Below are positions 36,058-49,320 of a DNA stretch of 64,000 bases, one piece after another (positions within the stretch are counted from its first letter, which is position 1; every line of letters begins with the position of its first letter). The DNA comes from Owenia fusiformis (taxonomy: Eukaryota > Annelida > Polychaeta > Sabellida > Oweniidae), in NCBI GenBank assembly GCA_903813345.2, contig CAIIXF020000003.1:16694931-16758930 (forward strand), given 5' to 3'. Both the position numbers and the translations under genes were made by a program. A model generated the notes under the pieces. That model made no database searches, was not told the origin of the DNA, and saw only the letters and a program-made list of their open reading frames with translations.

Positions 36058-36579
36058 ATTTTACTCTTTAGGTATTCATATATTCACAACTTTTGAAATC
36101 TGGGATTACAATTAAAAAAAAATTAAATATACATTATAAAACCCAATCAAACTGTTAAATAAACTCATTTATGATAAGAGACAAAAAATGACAGTATCAA
36201 AAAGAATACACAGAATAAAAACGATGCAGTATGAGACTCACAATCTTTGATTTTCATACACCTGGTAGGTCTAAAATTTAAATTAACGGTTGTAATTGAG
36301 ACCGTGTGGATCTGGGATCCAACAGGGTATAACTTACCAGTAGGCTAATACAGTAACATGTACCTATAAAACATATGTTAGCATAAAGTTCAGACTCAAA
36401 AGGCAGTTTTTGAATTATCCCAAAATCACCCTCAATTTGATGCTGTCATTTTTTGTCTCTTATCACAATGTGTTTAAACAGTTTGATTGGGTTTTACATG
36501 TATAATGTATATTTAATTTTATCAATTGTAATCCCGGATTTCAAAAGTTGTGAATATATGAATACCTAAAGAGTAAAAG
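36058..36579. mobile_element. fold-back (long inverted repeat) element
   Basis: The left arm, about 36058-36201, contains CTTTAGGTATTCATATATTC, ACAACTTTTGAAATC and AAACCCAATCAAACTGTT. The right arm, about 36437-36579, is its near-complete inverse with a few substitutions and small indels. The spacer is about 235 bp and has no open frame. The outer ends are simple and no target duplication is clear. Probably a fold-back MITE. Confidence 0.75.
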
Positions 36580-38860
36580 TTCATTATTGTTGTTCATCCG
36601 TTTTGTCACTTTAATCCAAATGGGACGTCAATTGTCACTTTAATCAGTAGATTCTGTCACTTTGATAATATAGATTTACTGAACAAACCCATCCTCATAA
36701 CAAAAGCAACAAAACGTGAAATCCAAAGATATCACTATTAACAAAGCAAGATAATAACATTATGTATTATACTTTTACTGTTAATATAACTGAATACAAT
36801 TTTGAACAAAATACTCAATTGGTCGGGTGCTTGCCGATAAATTTGAGTAAATGTAACTTCACCCATAAAATGTGACATTGATTGGTCAAAACAAAAACCT
36901 CCCTTTTATAAATGTGTGACGTTCTTTACTATACTATTCCTTCATAAACAGGCAGAGGTGTTGATGCAGTGACTTCAACCTGTGAACCCTTAAGTAATAT
37001 TGCGGGATCGCACCTTTTATACTAAAGCTGAGCAACACCAAAATCGAGTGTTCTATTTACTAAACGATATGTGTAATACCCTTTCAAATAGTAGGGAGGT
37101 ATGAAGGTATAGATTTTTAAGAGAACTCTTATTTTGTATAGTATTGTACTTAAAGACTTAAGCGTTAAAGGAAGTGGTTGTAATAAGGTTTCTGAAAAAA
37201 ACAATGGAGAATGAGACAGTTATATCTGTGGGTTACAATATTACGGATTCATGTACAAGTTCTCTTGAAAACATGAAATTTAACCTTTCTAATAAATGTC
37301 TAGCAGCTTTGAACAGGTTGTCAGCATAACATATATGATGTATTATGTGTGACACACATCCTAAGACTTCTGATTAGAAAGACAAGATCAAAAGGGTCAT
37401 TTCTTCTTGAAAAAGTGAAGATGAAGCTCTTTATTGAAGATACAAAATTCAAATCTTTACAAAGGTTTCAAAGTTTTATGCAAAAGGTTTTGTAATTATG
37501 TTGTTATCATCTACAGTGTTCTCCACAGGATTTTTTCTCAAGTGAGTGCAAAATCTCATTTTCACAATTTAGACCAGAATTGGTCAAAATATACTAATTT
37601 TCAATGGGTTTTCTAATTTTCAAGTTGGTGGAAATGAATTTTCAGGTGGTTGAAAGCCCGTGTTTTTAAATCCTGTGTGGGTGCTGCAGCCACTTGCTTT
37701 AATGCTGGGGAGATCACTGATCTATAAATAGCTATAATCCATTGTTTTTCTCTTTTTTCGAAACCTCACAATGATGCTCTACTTTGGAGGTGTTCTGCAT
37801 ACAGAGGTTAATGTGTAATATGACTTTTAAAAGTGTTCTAAAACAGGAGGTGTTCAACAAATGGACCAGTGTTCCACTTACAGAGGTTTTATTTATGTTA
37901 AAAGTTAATGTGTATTTGGACTTTGAAAAGTGTTCCACAAACAGAGGTGTTCCACAAAAGGATGAGTGTTCCACTTACAGAGGTTAAATCTATTATATTA
38001 AGTTTATGTGTATTAGGACTTTGAAAAGTGTTCCACAAATGGAGGCATTCTATTAATGGACAGTTGTTCTACTTATCGAGGTGTTCCACCTTACTGATTG
38101 AGAACTGATAAACAATATAAAAAATTATTCAAATATATCATGAATCACCAATCAAAATTTATTTACAAATCTTCTTCAAATCTTCATGGTGTAACTGCCA
38201 ACGCTTTGACACATTACTAGTATAGATTAGTGAAAAATATTTAATGAAAATGAAATGTGACAGACTAGAATGTAATTTTTCTAGCAAGTTACGTAGTAAT
38301 CATGAAGAGATCTTATGGGAAATTGGCGTAGAGTGATAATGCCTGACAGATGGAATTAGCATAGCATATTAGAAATGTCTACAACAGATTCGATACTATA
38401 AAGGGATAAAGAGACTAGAGACAAAAATACTGTCACAATTTGTACAATATTTTTTGGTCTCAATATTCCATGTCACGTTTTCTAAAATATTCCATGAGGT
38501 CCGTCTTAATGTCAGGGTAATCCTTATGCCTGGATATTTCTTTGAAAAAGGCATTGAGGTCCAAAAAGGAGCATAAAAAGTGAAACTTTGAAAGTACAAG
38601 TTCTTTCAAAAATACTGGAGAATCTATAATAAAATAGTGGTTTATTTGAAAACCATAGTTATTTTGAAAATCATCTTTAGAGAAGCAGTTCTGTCTCCAT
38701 TGGATAAAAGCATTTAGAATATGAATATCTTATGGTCATCATTATTTAGGATAAGACAGAAGGAGGAAGTAAAGATCTGTTTTTTAACTCTTAAACTTAA
38801 TTTGAGAGGATGAAGAACAAAGAGTACATATTTCAATGTAGAAAGGACAGAACAATTATA
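36580..38860. other. non-coding stretch with GTGTTCCAC repeats
   Basis: No gene is supported. 37775-38095 is built of three or four decayed direct copies of a unit of about 90 bp with AAGTGTTCCACAAA, GGAGGTGTTC and GTTCCACTTACAGAGG, the interior words of the CAGTAAAACCTG element family. The rest is AT-rich and unrecognised. Confidence 0.5.
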
Positions 38861-40659
38861 TAGTACCCCACACACAATTTTGTCGCCTACTTTGATGTGT
38901 TGTAGAAAAATATCCAATAAGAGTTTTCTCATGAAAGGCATACACTAAATTGAAACAATTTGTGACACTCAAATTTTTTTATTTGGGGTAATATGACTTC
39001 ACCACAATTTGACTTTGGTTTCTAAATTGCTACGCATTTACAGATTTGACCTAAATTAAGGTAAATTTTGAAACAATTTGTAACAAATTGATTACAAAAC
39101 AATTTGAATATCTTGTCAATCCTATCCTATTAAACACCATTATAATCCACTGGTAAAAGCAAAACTGAACCAAGCAGGAGTGACTGTTATAATGTTACAA
39201 TGTTATGATGTTACCCCTGAAAGTTCACATGTTAAATCCAAGTGAATCATTTCCAACAAAAAGTAAGCCGTCGGTGGCCACATATGAGGTATTGGGTGAA
39301 TAAGGCCTCCCGATGGTAGGCCAATGAAAAATTGAGTGCAAGCTCACTGTTAATAATGCCTTAATTGTCTTAAACAAAATACTACAATTTTCTTGAGATT
39401 TTATGAGATGCGAGCTACTCTTTAACCTTTAGCAGACCACCGGCGACCGCGTCCGCCCATTCAAAATTACCGCCAGAATCCACCGGCGGATCCGGACGAC
39501 ACAAATCTAACTTTTGAAAACTTTACTTTTTCCCGCCGTTCTTATGATCCAATTAGATTGCCCAATTTATTCAGTCCTTAGTAGGTGACTTCCTGTTGAC
39601 CTAGAAATGGCGATGTTTCGAAAAATATTTCTCAATTCAACAATTTAAACAGTGTTTAAGTCGTTTTTAGTGAACAAATCGTACAAAATGACGGCCAAAT
39701 ACGATCACAACGAATATGTGGAGGAAATGGATTGCGATTTCGAGCTCTTTAGGCTCTTGGAAGCCAATAATGGTCATTGAAAATAGAAACTAGAATATTT
39801 TCTGAACTGATAAGAAGAACATTCGATCGCTGCAAATTCAGTTTTGGATTCTGACCAGACATTGAATCTCCCGAGGGGCGAAACGGCGGATTCCGGAGGA
39901 GTATTCATGGTATATTTATGCCCAGTCGTGTTTATGTACGAAAAAAATTCATGAGAACATTTTTCTCATGAGCCACGCTAGTGTATCTTCCCTCTGTGAA
40001 AATTTTATCCAGATTCATTCAGTAGTTATTGAGATATTAATTATTTAGTCCAGGCATATCATTTTTGAAAAATAAGTCAGATGCGTGGGATATATTTGCT
40101 GAAATAAGTCAGAGTGCAGAAGGTTAATCGAGTGAGACAGTAGGAAATGCTGTAGTGGTAGGATGGGATAGAAATCCAAGCAGGGATGTGTTTTGGTGCC
40201 CTGATAAACCTTTTTAGACTTTAAGCCAACAAATCATATGATACATGCACCTGTCCATGTATTGAAAGTATTAAAAGGGGTCTTCACTCTTAAACAATGA
40301 TAAAACCACACTTACAATATTCCTGTTTAGGAGTTAAACATCTCCAACACATAGTAACAATATCTTAAGAGAACAGATGAACCATATGTAATGCAATAAG
40401 TTTGTAATCAAAATGTAATCAAAATGATTTAAACTCTCTTTAAAACTGCAAAACTGGAAATTTTCGTCAAATTTTGTTAAAACATGAATATTTTAAAATT
40501 GCTTGTTTTTCGTCAATATTACTTAAATTTCCAAATAAAAAAATTTGAGTGTCACAAAATGTTTCAAGTTTAAGTGTGCCAAATTTTATAAGCAAACTCT
40601 TTTTGGATATTTTTCTACAATACATCAAAGTAGGCGACAAAATTGTGTGTGGGGTACTA
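38861..40659. repeat. inverted repeat pair enclosing a TTAA-flanked element
   Basis: 38861-38996 (TAGTACCCCACACACAATTT onward, GTAGAAAAATATCCAA, TGTGACACTCAAATTTTTTT) is repeated in inverse at 40531-40659 over about 130 bp. The 1.5 kb between them holds the piggyBac-like remnant at 39426-40123. Either the arms are the ends of a large fold-back element into which that element inserted, or they are two opposed copies of one dispersed repeat. Confidence 0.7.
39426..40123 (+). mobile_element. piggyBac-like non-autonomous remnant
   Basis: TTAA stands at both borders (39422-39425 and 40124-40127). The ends CCTTTAGCA and TGCAGAAGG are imperfect inverses. TTAA duplication is characteristic of piggyBac elements. 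At 39688 an ATG opens a 30-codon acidic frame (MTAKYDHNEYVEEMDCDFEL...), more codon-like than its surroundings, which may be the first part of a lost transposase. The GC-rich left subterminal region contains CCACCGGCG and CCACCGGCGGATCC. The 698-bp length is far too short for an autonomous element. Confidence 0.6.
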
Positions 40660-40666
40660 GTAAAAC

Positions 40667-40790
40667 AAGGCATTATTATAACATGCGAAATGTCACCACG
40701 TGCCATTTGTTACAGACATCGAATGCTGAATGCGGATAGCCGAACACCATCCACAAAATGTTGGAAACTATAACAAATATCAATACTTCT
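40667..40790 (+). repeat. dispersed repeat with TGCCATTTGTTACAGA core, short copy
   Basis: ACAAGGCATTATTATAACATG, AATGTCACCACGTGCCATTT and GTTACAGAC follow the wording of 42192-42375 and the inverse of 7027-7165. This copy starts right at the outer edge of the inverted repeat arm ending at 40659. Confidence 0.5.
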
Positions 40791-42191
40791 GGTGCTGACA
40801 TAAAAAGTGAAAAACATCCAATCACTCTAGATCATCATGTTTCAATCAATAAACCCATTAATTCTTTAATAACTCTAATATCACCTAAATATACTATTTC
40901 TCTTTATAATTTGGCTAACTCATTTCATCCCATCATGAGTTGAATAGCCTCTAATGTCACTCGAATCTCCCATACGCGACATAAAATAGTTAGAAGCAAA
41001 AAATGAACATATGTATGGTCGAATGCAAAGACAAGTCCCCAACTACACTATAACATATGGTATGACAACACACATCTTTTATTATAAAAATTTGTTGGGA
41101 ATATACACTTTTTTAAGTGTCACCCACTCATGCGTTGTATATTTGTGTGAATTTATAAAAGGAAATAAACATAAACAAGAAAAGGACTCTGATAAATCCA
41201 GATTCATTTCATCCTGAAACTGGATGTCTTGGGATAGTGATAAATCTAGCAAATAGTGGAAAAATGAACTGAAGTTTTGTATTTCAGCCTAACTATAATT
41301 CCAATGGGAACGTGTGACATTTGAGTATTCTTGAGTAAAAGACCATAATGGAATATGTCACTCAAGACACAATATCAATAGTAATGCATTGCCCAACATC
41401 CTTTACTCGTAGTCATGAATATTGTGACACTAAACGTAAAAAAATTAACAGCATAAACACTTACCATTTGTTTCATTTTCATTTTGCTATAATATGCTTT
41501 TCACTTCTACAAAATATTCTGCTCGCTCCTGCTCTGTGACTATAGTTTGATCTGACTTTTGAAAATGGTACACTTATTCTTGAATAGTTTACTTTTGAAG
41601 TGTCCAATTCCTCTAGATAATGGTACACTTAATCCATTGAAACAATACACTTGCTTTTAATAGTTTCGAAAATGGTACACATACTTTTAACAAATATACA
41701 ATGAATAAACAGGGTTTCGGCAAATATACTCTTGAAAATGGTACACTTAATTTTGATGAAAAGGATATACTTACTCTTGAAAAGGTACTTACTCTTGAAA
41801 TCCTCTTTCAGCATACAGTCGTTCATTACAATTATTGATGGCTTGTTAGGTCAGCTTGACTTTGACACTTAAGTTGTAAGAGTGCTAATCAGATCAAACA
41901 ATGTAATTCTGCGCATATATCGTGTATATGGAAGAATAAAAACAAAATCCTTTTGAGATCAACTCCGGGGTGTGGTCATAAAATAATGAATAAAGGCTAG
42001 ACATGCAATTATTGGCAATGAATTTAGTCATAAGTTGAATCACATTTCAATACGTCAAGAATTTACCAGGCACGCTCTCACGAAAACACTCATTCATTAT
42101 AAAACACTAGAGTATACCCTGAGGCCCAAAGGTATTAAGAACCCTCTGACAAAGATTGATCAAACATTTATAGACGTTTATGAGATCTTAA

Positions 42192-42375
42192 AACAAGGCA
42201 TTAACATGCAAAATGTCACCACCTGCCATTTGTTACAGATGCCCACCACAGAATGCCAAAGGTTGTTACAGAAGCCAAACACAAACTTCCAAACACCAAC
42301 CACCAACCAACAAACAGGAGCCACAGAAGGTTGCAGACTATAACAATATGTCACAACTTATGGGGGTGACATAAT
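42192..42375 (+). repeat. dispersed repeat with TGCCATTTGTTACAGA core, full copy
   Basis: Begins AAAACAAGGCATTAACATG, continues AATGTCACCACCTGCCATTT and GTTACAGA, has a CA-rich middle, and ends near ACTATAACAATATGTCACAA and GGGGTGACA. The inverse is at 7027-7165. Confidence 0.6.
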
Positions 42376-43839
42376 TACAAAATAAGCTGCATATGTATTC
42401 ATTTGATTTTGAACATGAAACAAACGTCGGGTATTCAATAAGTCATAAATTCTGTCACTGTAATTCTGATTGGATAAAACTTTTGAAAAGGGTATCACCT
42501 CTCAAGTAATATGCCATATCCACGGAGGGCCTCAAATGCACATATTTTCCATAATGCTTGAACTTCAATAACAATCTAAGCATGGGCTGTATCAGTAATG
42601 AATTGATCCCAAAAATGATAGCATTTGAATGAGTTAGGCTAACACTCAATAGGGGTAGAGTACCAACTCATTCTGATACTCATAGCATCTTTCTGTTTCA
42701 CCTGAAACAGTGCTGAGAAGAAATGAGATGCCACGATACAAACTCCTGATTTCAAGATAATATTTGAGGTTTAAATTTTAAAGTAATTTCAATTGTACGC
42801 CACATATTGGACCAATATGGAGGATTAAATTGGCCAATTCAACATCAAGAAAATACAATTGGTCTTTTTTTGGCCCACCCTGTACATTTCTAGTGACTTA
42901 CACCTTGTAAAATGTTTTAATAAGGTCATAATGACATGGAAATGCATTGACGCTTCAATGCTGTCTTGAAAAATTGAAGTTATAATGAGGTATTGTCAAT
43001 GTCAGATTTGCTGTCAGCTATATCATAATAGTGGCATTTAGCCATAAATGGAGATCTATGAAAAGTTAAACTGACATTATAGACGAGATTGGGATGAGGT
43101 GTGAAAGAAAAGAAGGAATAAGAGAATGAAAAATAGGAAGAGGTTGCCATAGTGACATACTCATGACCATAAAACAGACAAAATGAGCAGAGGGGGGTTG
43201 TATGATTTCTGCTAGAAAATTTCAACAAATCTGCAAGATTTATTTTTTCATGAGAAAGTTAACAATTGAATTGCTAAATCAATTTGCGTACGGTATGCAA
43301 AATATGTTAGGTCTTCAAAATATTTTTAACCGATACACTTCTAAGTATGTGATCTATTTAAAAATTTGCATTGTCACTAGCATATTCATTTCAATCTTTT
43401 GCTTTAAAGTAGCAGTTGAGGTTGACACAAATATAGGTGTGAAGATATCATCTTCTTTGTCGATTTTACAGCTGCGATGCCTACAAGGGGAGACAAGCTT
43501 CTCCTGCGGGAGGCAATAGGATACAGTTGATGTGGTTTCTTAATAGAATCATCAAATGGCCTAACCTAATGCCATGCTCACATTTGCTCTGATTTTCAGT
43601 AGTGATGCCCAGCCAATGTGTATTTTGTTCCAAACTGAATGCATTTTTGAACAAAATACTCATCGGCCGGGCATCGCTACTCATCGGCCAGGCACTGTAT
43701 CGAAGATTGCAACAAATGTGACCACAGCATTAACTGCATGTTAATCTCCTTCAGACACTAATACCAGATATAACTAGACTTTGGAAATTGAACAAGTTCA
43801 ATTTCAGACTCCAGATGACAGATTTGTTTTTAGTTGATA

Positions 43840-44070
43840 GATAACTAAATATATAAATAGATCAAGTTAGATAGAGAGATAAATAAATGAATAAGTAGAT
43901 AAAATAATAAGATGAATAAATTGATAAATATATCTATAAAAAAATAAATAAATAGATATATAAAGAGAAAAAAAAATAGATAAAATAGGTAATCAAATAG
44001 ATAATTAAATAGATCAATAAACAGATAAATAATTAATTTATGGATGAATAAATAGATACATGGATTGATT
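43840..44070. repeat. ATAGATAAATAA-type simple-sequence tract
   Basis: About 230 bp of interrupted GATA, AATA and ATAGATA units, almost pure A/T/G on the plus strand. Microsatellite-like low-complexity DNA. Confidence 0.8.
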
Positions 44071-44639
44071 TTTCAATATCTTCTTCGATTCTTTTGACCT
44101 TCTACCAGGTTACCATCATATTGTTTTTTTTCGAAATTTCAAAATGGCGTATAATCTAAATCGGTAGTCTGATTTCAATTCGGTTTTCAGATTTGGAATC
44201 CTGAGAGAATTTACCATTATTTTGACTCCTCAAACAATAAAGGACGATTCTCGGTTTGGAGAACAGTCTCCTGGCCTGATAATTTTTTTCATGAAAAATA
44301 TAGAAATATTACCCAAATTAAACTATGAATATTCAAAAGAGGACATTTAAATATACAAGATGTAAAAATAACAAATTGGTCTGAAGCAGGGATAATGCTC
44401 AAATAGACCGATTCAATAAAATACAAGTCTCGATTTTGTGGAAAGAAGTTCATCAGTGTACTGCGCTAATATTTTTTTGCGAAAAATCTAGAAATATTAC
44501 CTAAATTAAATTATGACTATTCAAAAGAAGACATTCAAATCTATATTATGTAAAAAAAATCAAATTTGTCCGAAGCAGGGATAATGCTCATTTAGATTGA
44601 TGAATTTCGTTCTCCAAACCGAGAATCGTCCTTTGAAGA

Positions 44640-46140
44640 TTTTTTTGTTGACCTCCTTTCTGGATATTATATTTCAAAACTAGGTCAAAATACCATTTGA
44701 CGGCAAAAGGCTAACACTATTAGCTTACTCTTGGCTATCTGTATACTAAATTTCAAAAAGAAATATTTAAATGTAGTGTCAGGGTTGTAAAAACAAGGAA
44801 AATCATAGATTTGACCTCGTTTTTGACCTTGGCATTCAAGTGTCCAAATTTTGAATTTGGTTAGCTTTATTGGTCCTCTAAATATTGTAGTTCATCTCTA
44901 ATTTTATTTAAATCTAGTCTGTATCTGGTATTTTTCAAATCATGTAATTTCCCGTTGACTTAACATAGGGATATCGTCAAATCAGTTTTCCGAGATTTCA
45001 AAACGCAATAACTTCTGAACCGGAAGTTGGATTGAAATTTGGTTTGCAGATTCTGATTTCTGAGAAAATTCTACCCTTAATACTCAAACATTAAATTTAG
45101 AGAATTTTATATTCTATATCTTTTATTTTGACCTATATTTCGGACACCATATCTCAAAAGTGGGTCGAAATACTTTCTGACGGCAAAGGGCTAACACTAT
45201 TAGCACACTCTTTCCAACCTGTATACAAAATTTTGAAGCAAATAATTTAAATATAGTGTCATAATCGTAAAAATAAGGAAAAACTATGAATTTGACATAG
45301 ATTTTGACCTAGAGATTTTGGTGTCCAAATTTTGAAGCTAAGTAGCCTTCAAGGACCCCTTCTTTCATAAACTTTCATTATGTTAAGTTGTACTCAGTTT
45401 ATATCTCGTATTTTACACTTTAAAAAATCTTTTTTCCCATTGACATAACATGGAGCACCAAATTTAGCGATTTTTGAGCTTTCAAAACGTCATAACTTAC
45501 GAACCGGAAGTCGGATTGAAATTTGAATTGCAGATTCGGATTCCTGAGAAAATTTTAGTCTTAATTCATAACTCATACATTAAATTTGGAGAATCTTTTA
45601 TTTTGACCTACTTTTCGGACACCATATCTCAAAAGTGGGTCAAAATACTTTCTGACGGCAAAAGGCTAACACTATAAGCACAGTCTTGGCTACATGTATA
45701 CACAATTTCGAAGAATATAATTAAAGTGTAGTGTCAGAATCGCAAAAATAAGGAAAAACTTTGAATTTGACCTAGATTTTGACCTAGGCATTTTGGTGTC
45801 CAAATTTTAAACTAGATGGCTTTTGAGGTCCCATTCTTTTAAAAGGTTTCATTATATTTAGCTGAACTCAGCCTATATTACATATTTTTCACTTCAAAAA
45901 AATCTTTTTTCCCATTGACTTAATATGGGCACCAAATTTAGCGATTTTTGAGCTTTCAAAACGCTATAACTTCCGAACCGGAAGTCCGATTCAAATTTGG
46001 TTTGCAGATTCGGATTCCTGAGATCATTCTACACTTATTTCATAACTATAACTCACATGTTGAATTTGGAGAACGTTTTGTTGTGACCTACTTTTCGGAC
46101 GCCATATCTCAAAAACGGTAGGAGTTATCAAAAAACGATT
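44640..46140. repeat. tandem array, unit about 478 bp, about three copies
   Basis: CGGCAAAAGGCTAACAC-type words recur at 44701, 45181 and 45656 (spacings 480 and 475). Each unit also holds AACCGGAAGTCGGATTGAAA-like text, CTTTTCGGACACCATATCTC, CCCATTGACTTAAC and GTGTCCAAATTTTGAA in the same order. A last partial unit runs to about 46140. An unrelated hairpin, AGACTCC...GGAGTCT, lies at about 46433-46457. No coding capacity. Confidence 0.85.
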
Positions 46141-49100
46141 TGCCTTTCAGAATTAGCTTTTTTTCAAGGAACATGATGAAAAAAAACTGGAGCAAAAATA
46201 ATGAAAGACAACTGAGAAAATTGAAAAAAATGACAAAGTACTGGATTTGACCTAGTTCTTAACCTTTGACCTAGATAAAAATTTGACCCCATTTCCCACC
46301 AACTAGATACTATACCTAGATTGACCATATGAAAGTCTTGAAAAGATGTCTCATAGTTGTTGAGAAAACTCGATTAGTATAATAAGAATAAGAATATGAA
46401 GAATAAGAAAAAGAAAAGAGGCAAAAACAATAGACTCCGGATTTCATCTGGAGTCTAATAATAATTCTGTACACCCACCACAAAACAAATGTGACTGAGG
46501 CTTAAGTTGTTGAACTGATTAAAAACGGAAGTTTCACAATGTAAATAAATTACCATAAACCAATAACTTAACATCGTGAGAAGCTTAAATTGGTCTATAA
46601 TTAATTATACTGTTTATATAGCACTATTATAACACATCTTTCTCAATATTTGATTGATACACTATGATATCCTATTTGAATGTCTGGGATTGAAAAATTA
46701 ATGTACATACAATAAAACCTATTGAAGTGGAACACCTTTGATACCCCTAGAAAGTGTTCCGCTTGTGAGGTGTTCTGTTAATAGAGGTATTCCACTTCTA
46801 GAAGTGTTCCATTTTACAGGTTTCACTGTATATATTTCATTCTGCTCCAAATGGACTAGAAAATTCAAGATGTTGGTCATGTTTTGAAAGACAAAATAGT
46901 ACATCAATGAACTAAATCAGCAAGGAATAAAATAAAGAAATTTGTGAATTATAACCTAAATTGTGTAAAAGTGCCAGAAAATGATACAGTTTATTCAAAT
47001 CTTAGAGAGAAAAGCGTGGAAGTATTCCAAGAGCAGACGGACAATGATAAGGTCATGATGACATTTTTGCTCATCAGATAGGGATTCCTCATAATCAATG
47101 TAAACAATGAAGGAAGTGGAATGCCATTGCAGTGTGATCTATGGAGAATTCTGAAGTTTCCAACTTCCTGTGTGTTTACCTGCAAATCATCGATATTTCT
47201 TGATTGTCTTATGAGATCAATTGCATATAACAAATGTAATACTGAAAATATCATTGAACTGTTATCTGTGGAGCATATTATTTAGTTAGCACATGTGATT
47301 TTCTGACAAGTTAGCGCCATTTCTTGTTTTTATGACATCAAGCACATGTAATATATGAAACATCCGGGATGAACGACAGCTCTTGTATATACTCTATCCG
47401 ATTATTTTAAATTCCAGTTGGAATAGAACTTTTAGTACAAATACTGTAATAAAAAAAATACTATGCATCTTTATTTGAGATGTAAATGCGAGTGAGGAAC
47501 AACTATTTTGTATGAACAGGGTTGGCCACATTCATTTTTATTTTACAGTCATTATTTAACATGGATTCTAAAAATATGTTTGCTTGATGATACAACAATG
47601 AAATGTACACTTGTTTCCAATCTTCACAAATATTAGAATAAGAAAGGTCTTTGAAGAAGGAAATAGCTATAAGAAAAATATATTTTACCCACAATTTTGG
47701 AAAATATGTGACACTATCTTGTAATTGTAACATTGGAAATGTATTTGTAACATGACTTAATAAACAGAAAAAAGAATAAGAAAGGTTTATAAATCTGAGA
47801 CATTTGCAATGAGGGCTCATTACATAAGCCGCCATGTGGCTAGTTTGGGCATTATAAAATTTCTTAATTAATAAAATTATTTTTGCATTTTGTGCGATAC
47901 AAGATATTTTGCTGTAAAACTATTTATTTGCCCACCATGAATCCATGTTTTTCCCTGCTGTCAGCCCCAAAGTATTCACACAACAGTGAACAACTCACAC
48001 AGCCTCTGTGTGATAGCTCCATAACAGACAATAGGGGTTAAGTTCTCAGTTTCTATTTCACAGTGAAAAAGGTTATGTACCCGAATAAAAAGTATGGACA
48101 TTTTTTCTCACCCTGTAATTTTGTTATGCATTACATTTGCAAAAATATTGGCCTAATACTCTACATCCTTTAGTTATTTATTAAAAACTAAACAAATAAG
48201 TTCTACTGTCAAACAAAGATACTTTAGATCCTAATCTGTACCGTGATCAATTAGGCAACCTTTAAATCATCTTATATCCGTGAAATAAAGACCCATGTGG
48301 AGAGTGAATTTCTAACTTATGGATTCGATATAATACCTCTGGATAAGCCAGGGTGAATGTGACCCAGCCTGTCAAAACCATAATAACTCTACTATGTAAA
48401 ATATAAAGTTAAATGAAGAAATACATTTTAGTAGACAGGGAATTGTTAATTTACTATCACCGCAAGGAATGAAACTAAAGGTTTTTCCTGATAGGTGCGT
48501 TTTTGCTCTCTAAATTATTATCTTGTAAACTACTGATATTTCATTTGATTAGCAAGCTGAAGTTTAGGTCCATGACCCACGCTAAGTAAATGATTACATT
48601 CAATAACGTGAACACTTGTAAAACAAGACAAGATAAGCCATTAAATCAACAACAAAAATTCATCTGAAAAACATCCACACCGTAGCAAATCCCATCGAAC
48701 AATACATGTTTTGATAAATAGTGACCATCTTGAAAAGACAGATCTCCTTTTTCCCTAGGTATCAGCATATAAAATTTGAACCAAATCCGTCAACTGGTAT
48801 TTGAGTTATCAAAGATTATGTTTTTTAAAAATAATATAATTAATTAAGTCACAATTTTGAAACTCAGCTGCCATCTTGAGATTTTTTGGGCAGAGCTCCT
48901 TTGTCCCGAGGCATCAGCATATATATAATATTTGAACCAAATACATCACTGGTATTTGTGTCAATAAATTACTATTAAAAACCCCACACTATTTAATCCT
49001 TGCTATATTTAAGTGCTTGCAAGACTTTGTATTTCAATCATAGATTTTTATTTTCCTTTCTATGTTTTCAATTTTTATGTAAATCTTTGCATTTAAAAAA

Positions 49101-49320
49101 TAAATACATAAATTACTATTATAAAACTATAAGCTGGTTGGATTTTTTGAATATTTGATAAAATGGCACACCTTGCCTACAAGTAGCTATGCGTGAATTT
49201 TGCCTACTAAGTGTGAATTTTCAAATAACTATGGTTAAACCTGTATACAGTTGAACACCTTGGTACCTCAGAATAGTGTCGATCTTTGGAGGTGTTTATT
49301 TTGGCATTCATTTTGTTGTA
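46141..49320. other. non-coding stretch
   Basis: No gene is supported. It contains the small TA-flanked element at 46710-46828 and a decayed repeat at 48674-48965 in which CATCTTGA, TCAGCATATA and TTGAACCAAAT occur twice. Another GTTGAACACC end (49226-49260) is interrupted by the mariner-like element. Confidence 0.5.
46710..46828. mobile_element. 119-bp CAATAAAACCT/CAGGTTTCACTG MITE
   Basis: The left end CAATAAAACCTATTGAAGTG and the right end TTACAGGTTTCACTG are imperfect inverses, and TA stands at both borders (46708-46709 and 46829-46830). The interior is made of AAGTGTTCC and GGTGTTC words. It is the smallest complete member of the CAGTAAAACCTG family. Confidence 0.65.

Larger units (their letters stand above)
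40791..44639. other. non-coding stretch with minisatellites and dispersed repeats
   Basis: No gene is supported. 41555-41805 is a degenerate minisatellite of CTTGAAAATGGTACACTTA type. 42192-42375 is the fullest copy of the TGCCATTTGTTACAGA repeat. 42660-42745 is the inverse of part of the repeat at 17810-18000. 43840-44070 is an ATAGATAAATAA-type simple repeat. Confidence 0.5.

Noticed and set aside
46433-46460. Helitron 3' end (hairpin AGACTCC/GGAGTCT followed by CTAAT)
   Set aside because: The CTAAT overlaps the hairpin stem instead of following it by several bases, and no TC 5' end or Rep/helicase frame is seen.
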